NCBI GenBank assembly: GCA_015061725.1
Contig: SUVX01000007.1
Coordinates: 1 to 64,000 of the forward strand
DNA from: Lentisphaerota bacterium
GTDB taxonomy: Bacteria > Verrucomicrobiota > Lentisphaeria > Victivallales > Victivallaceae
Direction: 5' to 3'
Length of the DNA: 64,000 nt
How positions within the stretch are numbered: the stretch's first letter is position 1; each line of letters opens with the position of its first letter. This document shows, piece by piece, positions 38,471-47,838 of this stretch. Position numbers and translations under genes: made by a program. The notes beneath the pieces are model-generated. The model was not told where the DNA came from. It was given only the letters and a program-made list of their open reading frames with translations, and searched no databases.

Positions 38471-39824
38471 CAATCCTATCAACTACGCGCAAATTGCAAT
38501 TGATTATAAGCATAAGACTTCTTTTATTTTAACTTGCAAAGAACAGATTTCTTCAAGGATCAGCGGCAGAAATATCGCCGTCACGAGAAAAATCGACGGC
38601 ACTATGCAAATTGTCTTTTTCCATGACGGCAAGGTATGCATGGCAAACACCGGCGGAAAAGTCCTGGAAAATCTGCCCTGTCTGGATGATTTTGCGGAGC
38701 AGCTCAAAAAAGCGGGTATCCGATCGGCAACGGTTGCGGCTGAACTTTATGTTCCCTCTGCCGGAGTCCGTCCCCGCTGTTACGATACTTTGCAGGCACT
38801 TAAAGACAAGACGCCCGACAGCGCAAAAAAACTCTGCCTTGCGCCGTTTGATCTATTGGAGCTGGAAGGAGAATCTTTCAAAAACTGTCATTATGAAGAA
38901 AAACACGCAAAACTTGCAGAACTTTTCGACAGTGATTTTGTCCGTCCGGTAGAAATGCAATCGGTCTCTTCTGTTTCAGAAGTTGAACAGATTTTCTCGG
39001 AATGGGTCATCGAAGGCGGTGCTGAAGGATTGGTCGTTCACTCCGAAATGCCGTTTTCGTGGAAGGTCAAACCGCGCCACACGATTGACGCCGTTGTCGT
39101 CGGATACACCGTCAACGGCAATGAAATCAGAAATCTGCTGTTCGCCGTGTGCCGCGGGGACGGCAGTTTTCAGGTGTTCGGGGTTGCCTCCAACGGATTG
39201 ACTGCCGGGGAACGTATTTCTCTGCCGGTCGAACTGGAAAAACAGGTCGTTCCCTCTGAATATATCCGTACGGATTCCAGCGGCATTGCGTTCAGAATGG
39301 TCCGTCCGCAAAGGGTTTATGAATTGAGTGTCGGAGAATTCATTTCAGAAAACCACCTGGGCAAAATCAGGTGGAATCCCCTGCTGGAACTTACTTCAGA
39401 CGGTTGGAAATGCAAAGCCCAGACACCCGGCGTATCGGCAATTGCCATGAGTATCGTCCGTTTCCGTGAGGATAAAGTACCGGAATTTTCTTTTATTCCC
39501 GTCAATCAGTTGTCGGACCTCTGTCCGTTTGCAGAAAAACAGCAGAATCTTTCCGGCGATCCCAGCACAATTCTGGCGCGGCGGGTTTTTAAAAAGGTAT
39601 CCGGTGCCAAGACGATGGTCCAGAAATTCATCATCTGGAAAACCAACAAGGAACATACCGGCAACTTTCCCGCTTACATATTCCACCACACCGATTACAG
39701 TGCCACCCGGAAAGAGGCACTCAAACGCGATTTGCGTACATCCTCAAGCGAAGAGCAGATACGCAGAATCATGGATGATTTTATCGCCGGAAATATCAAA
39801 AAAGGCTGGGAAGAAGTTTTGTAA
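38463..39824 (+). CDS. ATP-dependent DNA ligase-like protein
   Basis: Motif I RKIDG, VAAELYV (motif III), GGAEGLVV (motif IV), WKVKPRHTIDAVVVGY (motif V), OB-like tail with VRFREDK. Confidence 0.72.
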   Translation: MPDNPINYAQIAIDYKHKTSFILTCKEQISSRISGRNIAVTRKIDGTMQIVFFHDGKVCMANTGGKVLENLPCLDDFAEQLKKAGIRSATVAAELYVPSAGVRPRCYDTLQALKDKTPDSAKKLCLAPFDLLELEGESFKNCHYEEKHAKLAELFDSDFVRPVEMQSVSSVSEVEQIFSEWVIEGGAEGLVVHSEMPFSWKVKPRHTIDAVVVGYTVNGNEIRNLLFAVCRGDGSFQVFGVASNGLTAGERISLPVELEKQVVPSEYIRTDSSGIAFRMVRPQRVYELSVGEFISENHLGKIRWNPLLELTSDGWKCKAQTPGVSAIAMSIVRFREDKVPEFSFIPVNQLSDLCPFAEKQQNLSGDPSTILARRVFKKVSGAKTMVQKFIIWKTNKEHTGNFPAYIFHHTDYSATRKEALKRDLRTSSSEEQIRRIMDDFIAGNIKKGWEEVL

Positions 39825-39902
39825 ATCAAATACAAACAGTTATTCTGTATTTATTGGTAATGTCTGCCGCTTAGTTCAAATATTTAATTTTCAATCAGCC
39901 GT

Positions 39903-39930
39903 GGAAAAACAAATTCCATTTTGTTTTTCC
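39903..39930. terminator. Hairpin between convergent genes
   Basis: GGAAAAACAAA (39903-39913) / TTTGTTTTTCC (39920-39930). Confidence 0.45.
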
Positions 39931-40281
39931 GGAACCGGATGTACCACCCTGTCCACACTCGTTTTTTTCATTTTTTTATACTACTTTTGACACTATCGTT
40001 TGATTAAGTGTGTGGTAACAATAATCAATCACAGAAACAGGCTCTTTTCAAGCCCTCTTTCTGAAAATGTGCGCAATTTCCCGGACGTTATCTTTCCTTG
40101 TCTGTAATCGTCTGTAAAAGTCCGTAAACTTTGCGGCATAACCTTGACGCGGATTTATGAAGCATTTTGCGGTGCATGAAGCGAAAGCCTTGACAGGCTT
40201 CAACCGGTTTGCCCCCCCGAAGATTGCTTGCGAGGCGCCGCCGCAGGTTGTGTTTTTTACAAAAAATGAGACAATAACTAT

Positions 40282-41625
40282 TTATTCATGACGGTTCATT
40301 CTCTCAAGAAAAACCGTCATGAATTTTTTATCATCCACCATGCAGGGGGCAATTTTAAACAATTCTTCAAGGGGGAGCTGACTCCAATCAAGAGAAGAAA
40401 TCACCGTATGCAGTGCAAAGGGGGAAAATCCGTTTTCTTTCAGAATCAGATACAGCTGCGGAATATCAACACCTGTTAGACGGCTGATGTGTCTTGCCAT
40501 GACGCCGGGGGAGAGAAATGAAAGTATCCTGCTGATTTGTTTAAAAGTACCGTGTTGGATCGCAAGACGCAGAAATTTCACCAGATAACACTCCAGACGG
40601 ACTGTCCGTGTGCCGGATTCAAGGTCCCGGCGGTGCCAATCGAGTTGTTCTTCATGATTTGTAAATGTTTCATCTTTTCCGATACGGCAGAGGACATCCC
40701 ACGCTTCTTCAAACCAGTTATCAAAACACTCTGGCGCATATTCTGCAAACGACAGCCAGACGTCTCCGGCGTGGGAATAATGATACATGACTGGAGCAAT
40801 TTCCTGCAATTGGCTGTTGTTTTTATATCCGGAGAAAAACGTATTTGACGGATTACCGATTTCTGTAAGCAGCTGCATGACAGCTTTTCCGGATTTCAGA
40901 TTTTCTTTTTTCAGCAATTCAAAGAGTTTCAGCAATTCCGGAGTCGGCGTTATGTCACGCAGTGCAGGTGCTTCAGGCAATACACAACCCGGGGCAGGCT
41001 CCTGAAAAATCATTTCCTGTTCAAAGCGGACAAATGCTTCAGCAACATTGAGATTTTTGTATATATTTGAATCCTCAGAACAGGCGGAAGAGTTTCCCCG
41101 ATGGAAACGTTTGCGGAGAATTGAGAGTTTTTCAGGTTCATCACATGCGGCGATTCTGTTCAGGATATCCTGCTTCAGATAGTATCCGTCAAGCAGAAGA
41201 ATGACTTGAACAAGCTGTTCTTCTGTCAGAAATTTTGACGCCTGAGCAAGAGCGATCCTGCCGGCAAAATCTTTCTGTTCTTCGCTTAAACGGGATATGC
41301 ACCCACTGCAGTTGCGCTGCATTTTTGCAATGATTTCAGACACATTCCAAGAGCGTTCCCGGCTTACGGCAAGCAGAAAACAGCCCGAAAGAAAATAAAT
41401 TTCCGGTGAGGGGAGCGTATCAAGTGCATCAAGAGCCTGTGACAGTGAACACTTGGCATTGAACACAGTTTTCAACTGCAATCGGCGCATATTCTTTTGT
41501 TCAAGATATTGTCCGGCTTTCAGAAAGATTCCCGGCAGGAGCGATTTATCCGGTGTGCGGTTGTAATTTTCAATGTCTTCCAGCAATTCCCGGCGGCTGA
41601 TCAAATTTTTTATGGTTTCACTCAT
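40282..41625 (-). CDS. Helical-repeat protein, paralogue of the C-terminal module of the adjacent TIR-STAND protein
   Basis: HTVISSLDWSQLPLEELFKIAPCMVDDKKFMTVFLERM matches the C-terminal HTVYRILAVQAWRSLPFADLCAISPCMLNDNAFLNTWLNGM of the neighbour; start MSETIK overlaps neighbour stop (ATGAGTGA). Confidence 0.7.
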   Translation of the reverse strand: MSETIKNLISRRELLEDIENYNRTPDKSLLPGIFLKAGQYLEQKNMRRLQLKTVFNAKCSLSQALDALDTLPSPEIYFLSGCFLLAVSRERSWNVSEIIAKMQRNCSGCISRLSEEQKDFAGRIALAQASKFLTEEQLVQVILLLDGYYLKQDILNRIAACDEPEKLSILRKRFHRGNSSACSEDSNIYKNLNVAEAFVRFEQEMIFQEPAPGCVLPEAPALRDITPTPELLKLFELLKKENLKSGKAVMQLLTEIGNPSNTFFSGYKNNSQLQEIAPVMYHYSHAGDVWLSFAEYAPECFDNWFEEAWDVLCRIGKDETFTNHEEQLDWHRRDLESGTRTVRLECYLVKFLRLAIQHGTFKQISRILSFLSPGVMARHISRLTGVDIPQLYLILKENGFSPFALHTVISSLDWSQLPLEELFKIAPCMVDDKKFMTVFLERMNRHE

Positions 41626-44600
41626 ATATCTTACCACCTTTATTCTGTTCTTCGTCGGAAAAATCCAGTTCAGGACAATATTCAATAACAGTATGCACCA
41701 CTTGTGGCGGCATGGGACGCAAACTTTCTAACATGCCATTGAGCCAGGTGTTGAGGAAAGCGTTATCATTGAGCATACACGGAGAGATGGCACACAAGTC
41801 AGCAAACGGCAGAGACCGCCACGCCTGTACTGCCAGAATACGGTAAACGGTATGCCGGCCCCATTCAAGACGCAATAACGCGCCGCACAATTTTACCGGT
41901 TCTCTGAACGTCATCCGCCTGCTGCATTCAACAAGCATATTTGCGGAAAACACAGGAATACCCCCACGGGAAAATGAAAGCAGTTTTTCAACTTGTTCAC
42001 AAGTTCCTCTTGTTACGGTAAAATCAAGCAATCTGCCAAGCAGAAAATCCGTGTCGTCTCCGTTACCTGCAAGCGTGATATCCGGCAGACATCGGCTGTC
42101 ATTCAGCATGGCAAGAGATTCGCTGAACCAGTCATCCGGCAGATTACCGCATTGTTCAAGACGGCTGAGCAAAGTCTTCAAAGTGCCGTATTTGTATCCG
42201 GTTGCAAGTTCTCCTGCTTTTTCACAATACTGCTCCCATGAAATCAGCCAGCTGTAATCGCACAGAAACGCTTCGGCAAACAGTTTCACGCCGGAATATT
42301 TCTGACACGCCTCTGATTTCATCTCCATGAGAACCGCGGCGGCTCTGCGGGCATTTTCCTGTTCACGGAACTGATACAGCATACGCGGTATTTCAGAAGA
42401 AAATCTGCCGCCCGATTCTCTGCCGAGCCGGATGACTTCAATGAGCGATTCCGGTACCTGCCACAAATAACCGGGATCTTCCTTTTTCATGGAACAGTGA
42501 TACGCAAGCAGTTTTTCAACGCCATCAAACAACATGGAGCCTTTGTCTTTATCCGTCATGGACGCATTTTCAAAGAGTGCTTTTATCTCAGGAATCTTCT
42601 CACGGATAATCAGACAGTAAACTCTGTTGTGCGTATATGCGCCAAGGTGACGGATACACTTGTTGAGAAAATCCTCATCCGTACTGTCAAACAGCAGCAT
42701 ATTTTCAAACGGTCCCCTTCCGGAAACGGCAGGTTTGAAGAACTCCAGTTCTGCAATGCTCTTTGTATCCAACCGGGAAACGTATCTTTGAATCAGCTCT
42801 TTTGTGTACGGGCGCAGCTTTTCGCGCAGTTCGCCGGAGTTTTTTCCGAGAATACAGAGGATTTCGCCGATTTGTTCTGTTAACTCCTCTTTTTTCAGTC
42901 CGTCAGCGCGCTGTTCAAACAAAGAGAACAGTCTGTCGATGTAAGTTAACTGAATTTCGGGAGAAACGCCCGTCCGCAAAACTTTTTCAGCGATGGATTC
43001 AAGATCGGTCTCTCCGAAAATCCGGCTCAGGATTTCATCCGTCTGATGAGAACTTTTCAAACTCAGGAACCACGGGGAACATCTGTTTTCAGACAGAAGT
43101 TCCTGCCGTTTTCCGACGGCAAGTTTCCGCAGAAAAAGCGGTGATTCCCCGGCATCGCACAGCTGCCTGAATATGCGGACAAGGTTCGGTGCTTCCAGCG
43201 ACTTCAAGCACCAGTTTTCGTAATTTTTTCCTTCAGAAATCCCGCCGGGAAAAACAAGTCTTGAAATTTCCGCTGCAAGAGCATACTGTTTCTCTTTCAT
43301 CAGGTCTGTCAGGAGACTTTCCGCCTCAGGCATTGTCAATTTCCGGAAAATCTGCGGCGAAGTTCTGATGATTTTGCCGACATTTTCCCACATACCTGCT
43401 TCAGACATAACAGACAGCCGTTTGAAGACTGATACACCGTTCCGGATGATTGAACGGGAACTTTCCGCAGGAAGAAAAAAGTGTCTTTCAAAGAGAGAAA
43501 GAGCTTTTTCATATTCTCCGTATTTACACAACTCCGCCGCAAAAGCTGCAGGCGTTTTTTCACAACTTTTTGAATGAGCAAGCAAAAAGTTCACAGCCTT
43601 GTCGCGTGCGCCGGATTGATGGAGCAAGCCGGTTGTTCTGAAGATGAAAAAGGGATCATGATCCTCTGACGGATCATCTGTTAAGTCACAAATTTCATCA
43701 AGACAATTTTGCGCTGAAAATCCTTCACTGCTGCATATATCATGGACAAGCAGACTGTTTATGAAATCAGAATACGCTTCATCTTCAAGATCCCGGTCAT
43801 CACCCGTATCAGGCGGAGCAAACTCCAATCCCGTGTAATGATGCAGGTTTTCAAAATGCAGCATTGCCCCCATCGTATTGGCAGAAGTGCTTCGTGCAGA
43901 CATCGCATCAAGAATGAGTTCTCTTGCCTGCTCTTCTTCAATGATTTCCAATACACGCTCCAGGACATCGACTGACAGAAAGGGCAGAGCTTCACTCAAC
44001 GGACCATATCCGAGAAAGAGACAATCATGGACTGAAAGAACGGAGTCATAATTTTTTCTGTTGTGATGGTCAATGAAATCAATATATGAAACGGCAGCAA
44101 TATCGTATGGAATCACACGGGAATTTCTGAATCCGTAATAATACTCCTGCCCATACAACTCCGGCAGATCAGACGGAGAAAAAGCCCAATCCCCCTCATC
44201 TGAAATTGAAGCTGCAACGGCAGAAAGCTTTCCACGGCACTTCTGTTCCATCGTTGCAATCAATGGTTCAACATCTTTTCCCTGTTTTGCGGCATGAGCC
44301 AGAAGACGGCAGCCGATCAAATAACAGACTTTTGCATCATCCACACAGTTCATGACTTTCAGGGCATACTTCAAGTCATAGCCGTGCTCCGGCAGTTCCA
44401 TAAGAGCTCCCTTTTGTTTTTCCAGCAGAGAGCGGTATGTTATCATCAGACGGCATATTTCCGGCAGCTTCTCAATAAGCGGAGAAACGCTTGTTTTACC
44501 GAAAAAAGCGATTGCTTGAGCGCAGTCTTCAAGACTTGAAACGTAATCGCCCAGATATTTTTTCTGTTTTTCAAAGAATTCGGGAGATTCTCCGCCGAGA

Positions 44601-47482
44601 ATTTTCCACAATCTTGCGGAATCATTCAAGGCAATCAAATGACTGACCGCATAGCGCAGTGCGTATGCCAGATTGGAATCATTCCCGTCTGCGGCATATA
44701 TTTTACCGAGAGAAAACTCCGCAAGCATTTTATGTCCGTTGAAACCGTCTATGCGGTACAAAGAATTTTCCGGCAGAGCCAGGAGCCACTCCCAGATGAA
44801 TTTGTGGATAAAACGGAAAATACGCCGTCCGTTGTCATCAAAGATTTCTGCCAGCGCACCGAGAGTTGCCAGAGAATCTGCAACTTCAGCACAGGATAAT
44901 ACAAGTCCGTTGGCGGCGGCAGACGCTTGCAGAAGTTCGACGGTGATATCTCCGCAGCAGGCAGAGCCGATTTCAAGCAGCGGACGTAATTTTTCACGGA
45001 AAAACGCCAGTTGTTCCCCCCGGTACTGCCGGTTGAAATACCGGGCGAAAATACTTTCTATACCGGAAGGCAGTTCTTGAATATCCTGAGCTGTCAGTCC
45101 CCGGGTTACGATATCACGGCAGACGATACGCAGATACAGAAACATATTTTGACTTTTATCAATCAGCTGATCAAGAACTTTTCCGGTAAATCCTGTTTGA
45201 GAGAGCGCAGCGGCAACGGCTTTAACACCGGAAGTTTCAACATGCGGAACCAGCGTTTTCAATTCATAACAGAGGTATTCCAGCATATCCGTCCGCTGAC
45301 CGCCTGAGATATTTTCAGAATCAAACCGTTCAAGATGATACGGTTCAAGCAGCTTTAAAATATTGCAGTCCGGGCGGGTCGTAACGACAACTTTCAGCCA
45401 GGATGGCAGCTGATCCAGATTTCTGACAAGAGTGCTGACAAAAGGATTGCTGCCGTTCCTGTCATTTGCTTCATCCAGAGCATCAAGGATGATCCAGCGG
45501 TTTTCCTGAGAGGAGACATTTTCAAGAGGAAGAGTCAGCAGTTTTTCAAAAAGTTCATTTTCTTCAAGCGCATCAAGATCGTTTATGCTGTGCAGAACAT
45601 CCAGCAATGCGGTCCGGTATGTTTCCAGGCGCATTGCCAGCTGAAAAGCCAGACTGCGGATGATTCGTCCTGCCGTAAAAAGGGAGGGCATGTTCCATTC
45701 GATAAACTGTGCGGCAACAACTTTCTGCGGCTGAAGCGCACGCAGATTCGCCGCAAAAATGCTTTTTCCGAACCCGGGACCTGCGACAAGTCCGAACAGC
45801 TGAGAGGGACTGTTGTCCCAGCGGTCAATGATTTCAAGCAGCCATTCTCTGCCCAGAAAAGGAGAATTGAGAAGTTCTCCCAGACGGGCTTCAAAAGAAA
45901 ACGGTTCAAGCAGATGATTGAGTTCCTCCATTTCTTTGCAGAAAGTCCGATGTCTGTCATCATCGATCCACTCAATAAGACTGTTTACGGCATGAGTAAA
46001 TGCTGTGTTATCTGCTACGGACGGCCAATTGCGCAAATCCACACATTTCAAATAACTGAGCTGATCCGGCACGCGCGCATCTTCAAGCTGAACCGGCAGA
46101 CTCGGCATCAAATGTTCAGGTGCGCCGACGGCAATGCGGATTTCGGTCTGACAAAATTCAGATTTGACGGAGTGTTCAGAGAGAAATGCGAGAAACAGCC
46201 GGCTGTGCCGGATTCCGTCATAAATTTTTCTGCGCCAGTCAGAACCTGCGGGAATACCGTATTTATCGATCCATACTTTGTGTCCGCGTCTGACAAGTTC
46301 TTCGCGGATTGCGACGACCTTATCCGTATGGATATCGTGTCCGTAGCTTATGAAAACCGGCAGACGTTCTGCTGATTCTTCAGATGAAATGGCATTTTTT
46401 TCATCATCTGCGACACTTCCGGACACAACAGGAGCATCCGTAAAACGGAAACTTCCGCCGGGCGCAGAATGTTCCGGCAGCGTATAAAATTCTGCCGTTC
46501 TGCCGATGAGTTCTCTGATCCCGGAATCAGGACGGGCTGTTATAATAATATTCAGCCAATCCGGCAGCTGATTGGCATCCTCTATCAATATTTCGGCAAG
46601 CGGATTTCTGTGATGGTGATCGTTCAGATTTTCAATTCCATCCAGCAGCAGATAATAGTGCTGATTGGGATTTTCACGCCGCAAGGGTGTCAGAATAAGA
46701 ACATTGAAAAGAGAACTTGCATCCAGAGAATCAAGGTTTTTCCTGATTTCTCCGGCAAGAGTCTGTCTGAATTGGGCAAGATTGGCGGCAAGCTGCGCCG
46801 CCAGATTTTTGATGATTTGTTCAGGCGTGGCACAGTCATTTATGAAATGTGCGGCAATTACTTTGTTTCCCTGTTCAAGAAGCAGCTGAGCCGACACATG
46901 ACTTTTGCCGCTTGCCGCACCGCCTTCTATGATGAAGATTTTGGAAGAATTACGGTTGTCCCAATTTTTGATCCGTTCAAGAATATCATTCATTTCGCCG
47001 GGACGGGGGATATTCTGCAACATTTCAAGCCGTCCGGCAAAGGACAGGGGGGAGAGCCGGAGATTGATATTTTTCTGTTCCTCCTGAAAAATATCTGCGT
47101 TCAGCCAATTGAGCAGACCGGACTTGAGTTTTTCAAAATTACTTCCATCTTTTTCAAGCAGAAAGGCCTGATTGCTGCTGATACAATCAGGAATAATATT
47201 GCAATCTGTTACCACAGGAAAAATTGAAAGAAGATGTGCCGGAGTACTTTTTAATTGCGGCAGCAAATCTTCCGGAAAACCGTCAGAAACAAACAACAGA
47301 ACACGGCTGAACTGCGCCAGTTTTTTCCGGATGTTCCAAACATCATTCAGTTCGTTTTTATCCGGAATAACACATTGAAAATCATGCTGTTCCAGAAACG
47401 TTCCGATTTCAGATACAAGTCCGGCATGCTCCCCGCTGCTTATGATGAGAAGTTCTGATGAAAATTCTGCAATTTTATCCAT
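41618..47482 (-). CDS. Giant (1954 aa) TIR-domain protein with two STAND/NACHT-type NTPase modules and C-terminal helical repeats
   Basis: P-loop 1 EGGAASGKS, Walker B YYLLLDGIE, ITARPD; TIR PVFISYGHD...HKVWIDKYGIPAGSDW...FLSEHSVKSEFCQTEI; P-loop 2 VAGPGFGKS, Walker B RWIILDALDE, VTTRPD. Confidence 0.88.
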   Translation of the reverse strand: MDKIAEFSSELLIISSGEHAGLVSEIGTFLEQHDFQCVIPDKNELNDVWNIRKKLAQFSRVLLFVSDGFPEDLLPQLKSTPAHLLSIFPVVTDCNIIPDCISSNQAFLLEKDGSNFEKLKSGLLNWLNADIFQEEQKNINLRLSPLSFAGRLEMLQNIPRPGEMNDILERIKNWDNRNSSKIFIIEGGAASGKSHVSAQLLLEQGNKVIAAHFINDCATPEQIIKNLAAQLAANLAQFRQTLAGEIRKNLDSLDASSLFNVLILTPLRRENPNQHYYLLLDGIENLNDHHHRNPLAEILIEDANQLPDWLNIIITARPDSGIRELIGRTAEFYTLPEHSAPGGSFRFTDAPVVSGSVADDEKNAISSEESAERLPVFISYGHDIHTDKVVAIREELVRRGHKVWIDKYGIPAGSDWRRKIYDGIRHSRLFLAFLSEHSVKSEFCQTEIRIAVGAPEHLMPSLPVQLEDARVPDQLSYLKCVDLRNWPSVADNTAFTHAVNSLIEWIDDDRHRTFCKEMEELNHLLEPFSFEARLGELLNSPFLGREWLLEIIDRWDNSPSQLFGLVAGPGFGKSIFAANLRALQPQKVVAAQFIEWNMPSLFTAGRIIRSLAFQLAMRLETYRTALLDVLHSINDLDALEENELFEKLLTLPLENVSSQENRWIILDALDEANDRNGSNPFVSTLVRNLDQLPSWLKVVVTTRPDCNILKLLEPYHLERFDSENISGGQRTDMLEYLCYELKTLVPHVETSGVKAVAAALSQTGFTGKVLDQLIDKSQNMFLYLRIVCRDIVTRGLTAQDIQELPSGIESIFARYFNRQYRGEQLAFFREKLRPLLEIGSACCGDITVELLQASAAANGLVLSCAEVADSLATLGALAEIFDDNGRRIFRFIHKFIWEWLLALPENSLYRIDGFNGHKMLAEFSLGKIYAADGNDSNLAYALRYAVSHLIALNDSARLWKILGGESPEFFEKQKKYLGDYVSSLEDCAQAIAFFGKTSVSPLIEKLPEICRLMITYRSLLEKQKGALMELPEHGYDLKYALKVMNCVDDAKVCYLIGCRLLAHAAKQGKDVEPLIATMEQKCRGKLSAVAASISDEGDWAFSPSDLPELYGQEYYYGFRNSRVIPYDIAAVSYIDFIDHHNRKNYDSVLSVHDCLFLGYGPLSEALPFLSVDVLERVLEIIEEEQARELILDAMSARSTSANTMGAMLHFENLHHYTGLEFAPPDTGDDRDLEDEAYSDFINSLLVHDICSSEGFSAQNCLDEICDLTDDPSEDHDPFFIFRTTGLLHQSGARDKAVNFLLAHSKSCEKTPAAFAAELCKYGEYEKALSLFERHFFLPAESSRSIIRNGVSVFKRLSVMSEAGMWENVGKIIRTSPQIFRKLTMPEAESLLTDLMKEKQYALAAEISRLVFPGGISEGKNYENWCLKSLEAPNLVRIFRQLCDAGESPLFLRKLAVGKRQELLSENRCSPWFLSLKSSHQTDEILSRIFGETDLESIAEKVLRTGVSPEIQLTYIDRLFSLFEQRADGLKKEELTEQIGEILCILGKNSGELREKLRPYTKELIQRYVSRLDTKSIAELEFFKPAVSGRGPFENMLLFDSTDEDFLNKCIRHLGAYTHNRVYCLIIREKIPEIKALFENASMTDKDKGSMLFDGVEKLLAYHCSMKKEDPGYLWQVPESLIEVIRLGRESGGRFSSEIPRMLYQFREQENARRAAAVLMEMKSEACQKYSGVKLFAEAFLCDYSWLISWEQYCEKAGELATGYKYGTLKTLLSRLEQCGNLPDDWFSESLAMLNDSRCLPDITLAGNGDDTDFLLGRLLDFTVTRGTCEQVEKLLSFSRGGIPVFSANMLVECSRRMTFREPVKLCGALLRLEWGRHTVYRILAVQAWRSLPFADLCAISPCMLNDNAFLNTWLNGMLESLRPMPPQVVHTVIEYCPELDFSDEEQNKGGKIYE

Positions 47483-47677
47483 TAAGTTACCTGTTTATAT
47501 TTCATGGGTAATATAACACAGGGATAAAAAAAAGCAACTCAATAAAACTGCAAAAATGCGGTTTTATGTCAAACACATTGCAAATAAAGGGAAGACGGTA
47601 TCAGAAATATCCATCTTCCCTGAAAGTTCTGTTTAGAAAAATGCGCTGTTCCCTCCCGACAAGGGTAGATGGTTCTT

Positions 47678-47727
47678 GGGGAAGGGGAAAACTTCTTTTC
47701 ACGAGAAAAGAAGTTTTCCCCTTCCCC
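47678..47727. repeat. 23-bp perfect hairpin with ACGA loop (GGGG/T-tract hairpin family)
   Basis: GGGGAAGGGGAAAACTTCTTTTC-ACGA-GAAAAGAAGTTTTCCCCTTCCCC. Confidence 0.85.
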
Positions 47728-47838
47728 AAACCCCAACCCTTTTCAAGAAAAGCGAGGTATTTTATAAAGTAAGAACAGTACCCTATGGGTAATTATCTAC
47801 CCGTGTAAGGAACAGAGCCTGGAAAAAATACAGAAAAA

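Noticed and set aside
45590-46375. Plus-strand ORF inside the TIR-STAND gene
   Set aside because: Antisense to the TIR and P-loop 2 coding region with clear motifs on the minus strand.
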